From: an uncultured Lachnospiraceae bacterium
Lineage (GTDB): Bacteria > Bacillota > Clostridia > Lachnospirales > Lachnospiraceae
Length of the DNA stretch: 33,034 bases
Direction of reading: 5' to 3'
Assembly: GCA_910588405.1 (NCBI GenBank)
Contig: CAJUPT010000038.1
Span: 1 to 33,034 of the forward strand
Shown here one piece after another: positions 30,682 through 33,034 of the stretch. Within the stretch, counting starts at the first letter, position 1; each line of letters opens with the position of its first letter. The notes under the pieces were generated by a model, which did not search any database, had not been told where the DNA came from, and saw only the letters and a program-made list of their open reading frames with translations. A program made the translations under genes and the position numbers.

Positions 30682-31059
30682 ATGACATATCCATCAGATC
30701 TGAAGTATACCAGCGAGCATGTTTGGGTCAAAGTTGAAGGTGATACCGTTAAATTAGGTATTACAGAGTTTGCACAGGATCAGCTGGGCGACATCCTGTT
30801 TGTTGATCTTCCCGAGGTAGGCGCTACCTTCTCAGCAGGTGATGTATTCACTGAAATCGAGTCTTCCAAAACTGCTTCCGAGGTTCCGATTCCGGTTAGC
30901 GGCGAGGTTGTAGCCGTGAACGAGGAGCTGGATGATTCACCGGAAAACATCAACGAAGATGCTTATGCCGCATGGATCGTAGAAGTAAAGATGAACGACG
31001 AGAGCGAGCTGGATGAGCTGCTTTCCGCATCTGCTTACGAAGGCGGACTGGACGCTTAA
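30682..31059 (+). CDS. gcvH: Glycine cleavage system H protein (lipoyl carrier)
   Basis: A lipoyl-domain protein of 125 aa. The lipoylation site ESSKTASEV places the modified Lys at residue 63. It begins MTYPSDLKYTSEHVWVKVEG, a canonical H-protein N-terminus, and the acidic C-terminal part NEELDDSPENINEDAYAAWI is typical. The ATG at 30682 follows AAAGGAG by 8 nt; an upstream in-frame ATG at 30571 lies in the leader hairpin. GcvP and GcvT are not in the window, so here it is paired only with LpdA. It has its own promoter, and a strong terminator follows 74 nt after the stop. Confidence 0.95.
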   Translation: MTYPSDLKYTSEHVWVKVEGDTVKLGITEFAQDQLGDILFVDLPEVGATFSAGDVFTEIESSKTASEVPIPVSGEVVAVNEELDDSPENINEDAYAAWIVEVKMNDESELDELLSASAYEGGLDA

Positions 31060-31133
31060 TCTTTGAGGATTGATTTGTATATTTGGTTATGCCGGAGATA
31101 TAGTCTGATGATTCGGTATAATTAGTGAATTAA

Positions 31134-31200
31134 AAAAACCGGTGTCTTTTTATAGAGTGAATGCTCTAAAAGGGATGCCGGTTTTTGATATTTTTGTTTT
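31134..31200 (+). terminator. Intrinsic terminator of the one-carbon cluster
   Basis: AAAAACCGG (31134-31142) pairs with CCGGTTTTT (31178-31186). The stem continues imperfectly up to AGAG/CTCT (31154-31157, 31164-31167). The T-run is followed by GATATTTTTG. The A-rich side would also allow termination from the opposite strand. Confidence 0.85.
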
Positions 31201-31460
31201 ATTTGAGGAGCAGGCGATATTTGATAAGCATTTGTGGGAGAAGCGATATATGATTTCTTTTAATAAGCTTTATTATTTATGATAGATCCTGCTCCTGTCA
31301 CACTTCAATTACACAAAAAAACGCTTATCTTTACAATAAAATTCACATTAAATTCCTATTGCTCGCATACCCTGTTTGCTTTGTTTATCAAAAGTGAGAA
31401 ATCCGGCGGCAGAATAGAAGTCAAAAAATAGGTCGTCATGTTTCTAAGAATAATATCCTG

Positions 31461-31489
31461 TTGACTTTCCGACATATATGTCGTATAAT
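31461..31489 (+). promoter_or_regulatory. Promoter of the TetR-phosphorylase operon
   Basis: TTGACT (31461-31466) is separated by exactly 17 bp from a consensus TATAAT (31484-31489). The spacer contains the first operator copy. Confidence 0.8.
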
Positions 31490-31513
31490 AGTTTCCGACA
31501 TATATGTCGGAAA
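31466..31513. promoter_or_regulatory. Tandem palindromic TetR operators
   Basis: The 18-bp word TTTCCGACATATATGTCG occurs twice (31466-31483 and 31492-31509), 26 bp apart. Copy 1 contains the 14-bp palindrome CGACATATATGTCG and fills the promoter spacer. Copy 2 extends to a perfect 22-bp palindrome (31492-31513) covering the predicted transcription start. This arrangement predicts autorepression by the TetR protein encoded just downstream. Confidence 0.85.
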
Positions 31514-31526
31514 GATGGGATATATT

Positions 31527-32141
31527 ATGAATAAAAGAGGACAGGAAACGAGAAAACAGATTAAAAAATGTGCTTACTCCTTATTTGCCGAAAAAGGTTT
31601 TAAAGAAGTGACGATGCAGGATATTTGTGAAGCCGCCCATTTAAGCCGGGGCGGTTTGTATTGTCATTATGAGAGCACACGTCAGATCTTCCAGGAGATG
31701 ATTGATGATATGACAGGCCGGCAGGAGGATATGATCGATTTAAAAATGAAACAAAATCAACCGGCCATAACGATACTGGATGATATTTTAGAAAAGTATG
31801 AAAATGAAATGGTTGACAGTCAATCATCATTAAGTGTGGCGATCTATGAGTATTTCAGCCTCCCTGATATTGCGTGTCAAAAAAATACGTTGTATGAGCA
31901 ATATTTAATCTCCGCGAATACATGGAAAAAGCTGATGCAATACGGGATGGACAGGCAGGAGTTTTATGAGGTCGATATGGATGCCGTATTTCATCTGATT
32001 GTATTTTCCTATCAAGGGGTAAGGATGTATGGCAAGCTGATGCCCATTGACAGGGAAATTTCTTCCGGAATCATAAAGGAAATCAGAAAAATCTTAGTGA
32101 GGAGTGATTGTGATGGCAACAATATTTCATCAGTTTTATGA
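31527..32141 (+). CDS. TetR/AcrR family transcriptional regulator
   Basis: A 204-aa protein. The N-terminal TetR HTH spans about 8-55, with FAEKGFKEVTMQDICEAAHL and SRGGLYCHYESTRQIF as the recognition-helix region. The C-terminal ligand-binding and dimerisation domain is divergent, and its ligand cannot be predicted. The frame opens at 31461, but that region is the promoter and operators. I chose the ATG at 31527, although its SD (GGGA) is weak; the ATG at 31515 would add four residues. It overlaps the downstream phosphorylase gene by 29 nt, so the two are co-transcribed and translationally coupled. It is almost certainly autoregulated through the two operators. Confidence 0.92.
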   Translation: MNKRGQETRKQIKKCAYSLFAEKGFKEVTMQDICEAAHLSRGGLYCHYESTRQIFQEMIDDMTGRQEDMIDLKMKQNQPAITILDDILEKYENEMVDSQSSLSVAIYEYFSLPDIACQKNTLYEQYLISANTWKKLMQYGMDRQEFYEVDMDAVFHLIVFSYQGVRMYGKLMPIDREISSGIIKEIRKILVRSDCDGNNISSVL

Positions 32142-32877
32142 GAACAAAAGCGCATTTTTAAATCCCTGCGATGTTGTAGAGAAAATTTCCGGTTTTCCGG
32201 AAGTATGTATCACAACATTTTCGGAAGGCATGATAAAAGATTTCACGGAAAAGAACAGGGTGAAAGTAATTGCGGATTTATATTCCGCAAATGGAGCAAT
32301 ACCGGTATATGAGATCGAATATGCGAATAAAAAAATGGGATTGTTCCTTTCCAGGGTAGGAGCGCCTGCATGCGCGGCCGGTTTGGAAGAAATCATAGCT
32401 ATGGGGGCGAAAAAGGTGGTACAGTTCGGATGCTGCGGCATATTAAACCAGGCTGCTGCGGATGGCAAAATAATTGTCCCATCATCAGCCGTCAGAGATG
32501 AGGGAACAAGCTATCATTACGTTTCGGGAAGCGAAGAAATAAGCGCGGATGCTTCTTCCAATGACATAGCAGTGCGGTATTTAAAAAAACATAAGATCCC
32601 ATATACGGTAGGAAAAATATGGACTACGGACGCTATTTACAGAGAAACACCGGAGGCGATTGAAGAACGTAAAAAACAGGGCTGTATCGCTGTTGAAATG
32701 GAATGTTCCGCGTCTTTAGCTGTTGCGAGATTCAGGAATATACCGATCATTCAGTTTTTCTACGGGGCAGATAACTTAGATTGCGATCAGTGGGAAATAA
32801 GGGATTTAACGGATTATGGTCTGAGCCTGAGCGATAAGTATATGACAATCGCTTTAGAATGCGGAATCGCTTTTTAA
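32113..32877 (+). CDS. Nucleoside phosphorylase (PNP/UDP family)
   Basis: A 254-aa protein of the PNP_UDP_1 fold, which cleaves nucleosides with phosphate to base and (deoxy)ribose-1-phosphate. Visible signatures are FLSRVGAPACAAGLEE (about 78-93, phosphate and glycine loop), VQFGCCGILNQ (103-113), IVPSSAVRDEGTSYHY, and the ribose-binding VEMECSA (194-200). It resembles uridine phosphorylase-like members, but purine nucleosides cannot be excluded. I chose the ATG at 32113 (AGGAG 8 nt upstream) over GTGs at 32104 and 32110. It overlaps the TetR gene by 29 nt. Coupling to a local TetR repressor suggests induction by a nucleoside or related compound. No obvious terminator follows. Confidence 0.88.
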   Translation: MATIFHQFYENKSAFLNPCDVVEKISGFPEVCITTFSEGMIKDFTEKNRVKVIADLYSANGAIPVYEIEYANKKMGLFLSRVGAPACAAGLEEIIAMGAKKVVQFGCCGILNQAAADGKIIVPSSAVRDEGTSYHYVSGSEEISADASSNDIAVRYLKKHKIPYTVGKIWTTDAIYRETPEAIEERKKQGCIAVEMECSASLAVARFRNIPIIQFFYGADNLDCDQWEIRDLTDYGLSLSDKYMTIALECGIAF

Positions 32878-33034
32878 AGAAATCAACAGGTAATCGACCG
32901 CAAGATGGGTAATGCGTTCAAACTGGCGGGGGACAGAAGAAGACAGAAGAAAGCATTTACGGTCGGGTAAATTGTGTTTGCAGGTGGTATATTAATCAAG
33001 AACCACAAGCTATGTGACGCAAGAATAGTTTGTG
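32878..33034. other. 3' edge of the window, non-coding
   Basis: 157 nt without a supported gene. CGACCGCAAG (32895-32904) and TACGGTCG (32958-32965) form a CGACCG/CGGTCG inverted repeat. Both words also occur in the murT leader (1715-1724 and 1749-1756), so this may be another copy of a dispersed intergenic repeat. No terminator for the phosphorylase gene was found before the edge. Confidence 0.4.

Larger units (their letters stand above)
31060..31526. other. Intergenic region between gcvH and the TetR gene
   Basis: 467 nt. It contains the gcvH terminator (31134-31200), then about 260 nt of AT-rich sequence (31201-31460) with no ORF or repeat I can support, and then the TetR promoter and operators (31461-31513). 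Confidence 0.6.

Noticed and set aside
1..33034. CRISPR arrays, insertion sequences, prophage or conjugative genes
   Set aside because: No regularly spaced direct repeats, transposase, integrase, cas or phage genes were seen anywhere in the window.

Overview
The window looks like chromosomal DNA of an anaerobic low/medium-GC Firmicute, most likely a Lachnospiraceae (Blautia-like) acetogen. The evidence is family content: a MurT/GatD lipid II amidation pair, a FabK-type (not FabI) fatty acid operon, and a compact methyl-branch folate cluster of the Wood-Ljungdahl type (fhs, fchA, folD, metV, metF, lpdA, gcvH). SD sequences are strong (AGGAGG type) and promoters are sigma-A-like. I see no CRISPR array, insertion sequence, rRNA or tRNA. 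The genus is inferred.

Layout. (1) 1-3977 (+): a MATE exporter, then murT-gatD with its own promoter at the end of the MATE gene. (2) 4025-6046 (-): a four-PAS protein with a C-terminal winged helix, probably a one-component regulator. (3) 6345-6854 (-): a membrane-anchored Cro/CI regulator with a clear terminator. (4) 6971-17174 (-): the type II fatty acid operon acpP-fabK-fabD-fabG-fabF-accB-fabZ-accC-accD-accA, followed by an AMP-forming acyl-CoA synthetase. fabH and a fabT-like regulator are not in the window. (5) 17934-21889 (+): a hybrid histidine kinase with two receiver domains and a lipoprotein solute-binding protein, with no permease genes and no DNA-binding response regulator. (6) 21969-22433 (+): a promoter, several large hairpins and an intrinsic terminator with no convincing ORF, a candidate non-coding RNA unit. 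(7) 22450-23288 (-): folT, a folate ECF S-component, under a consensus promoter and a recognisable tetrahydrofolate riboswitch. (8) 23431-31186 (+): the one-carbon cluster, ending in a strong terminator after gcvH. (9) 31461-32877 (+): a TetR-nucleoside phosphorylase operon with two copies of a palindromic operator in its promoter.

How the genes work together. Fhs, FchA, FolD and MetV/MetF convert formate plus THF through formyl-, methenyl- and methylene-THF to methyl-THF, and the divergent riboswitch-controlled FolT supplies the folate. FolD lacks two residues of the cyclohydrolase site, which fits a separate FchA beside it. LpdA and GcvH are the lipoamide half of a glycine cleavage-type system; GcvP, GcvT and the CO dehydrogenase/acetyl-CoA synthase genes are not in the window. 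The fatty acid operon carries out malonyl-CoA formation and the full elongation cycle except the FabH priming step.

The most notable non-coding signals are the candidate ncRNA unit at 22.0-22.4 kb, a structured fhs leader, a hairpin-packed folD-metV spacer, and a repeated small module (large hairpin, then AGTTGC-RR-AACT, then SD and ATG) before accA, accB and lpdA. All hairpins were found by eye; no folding or database search was run.
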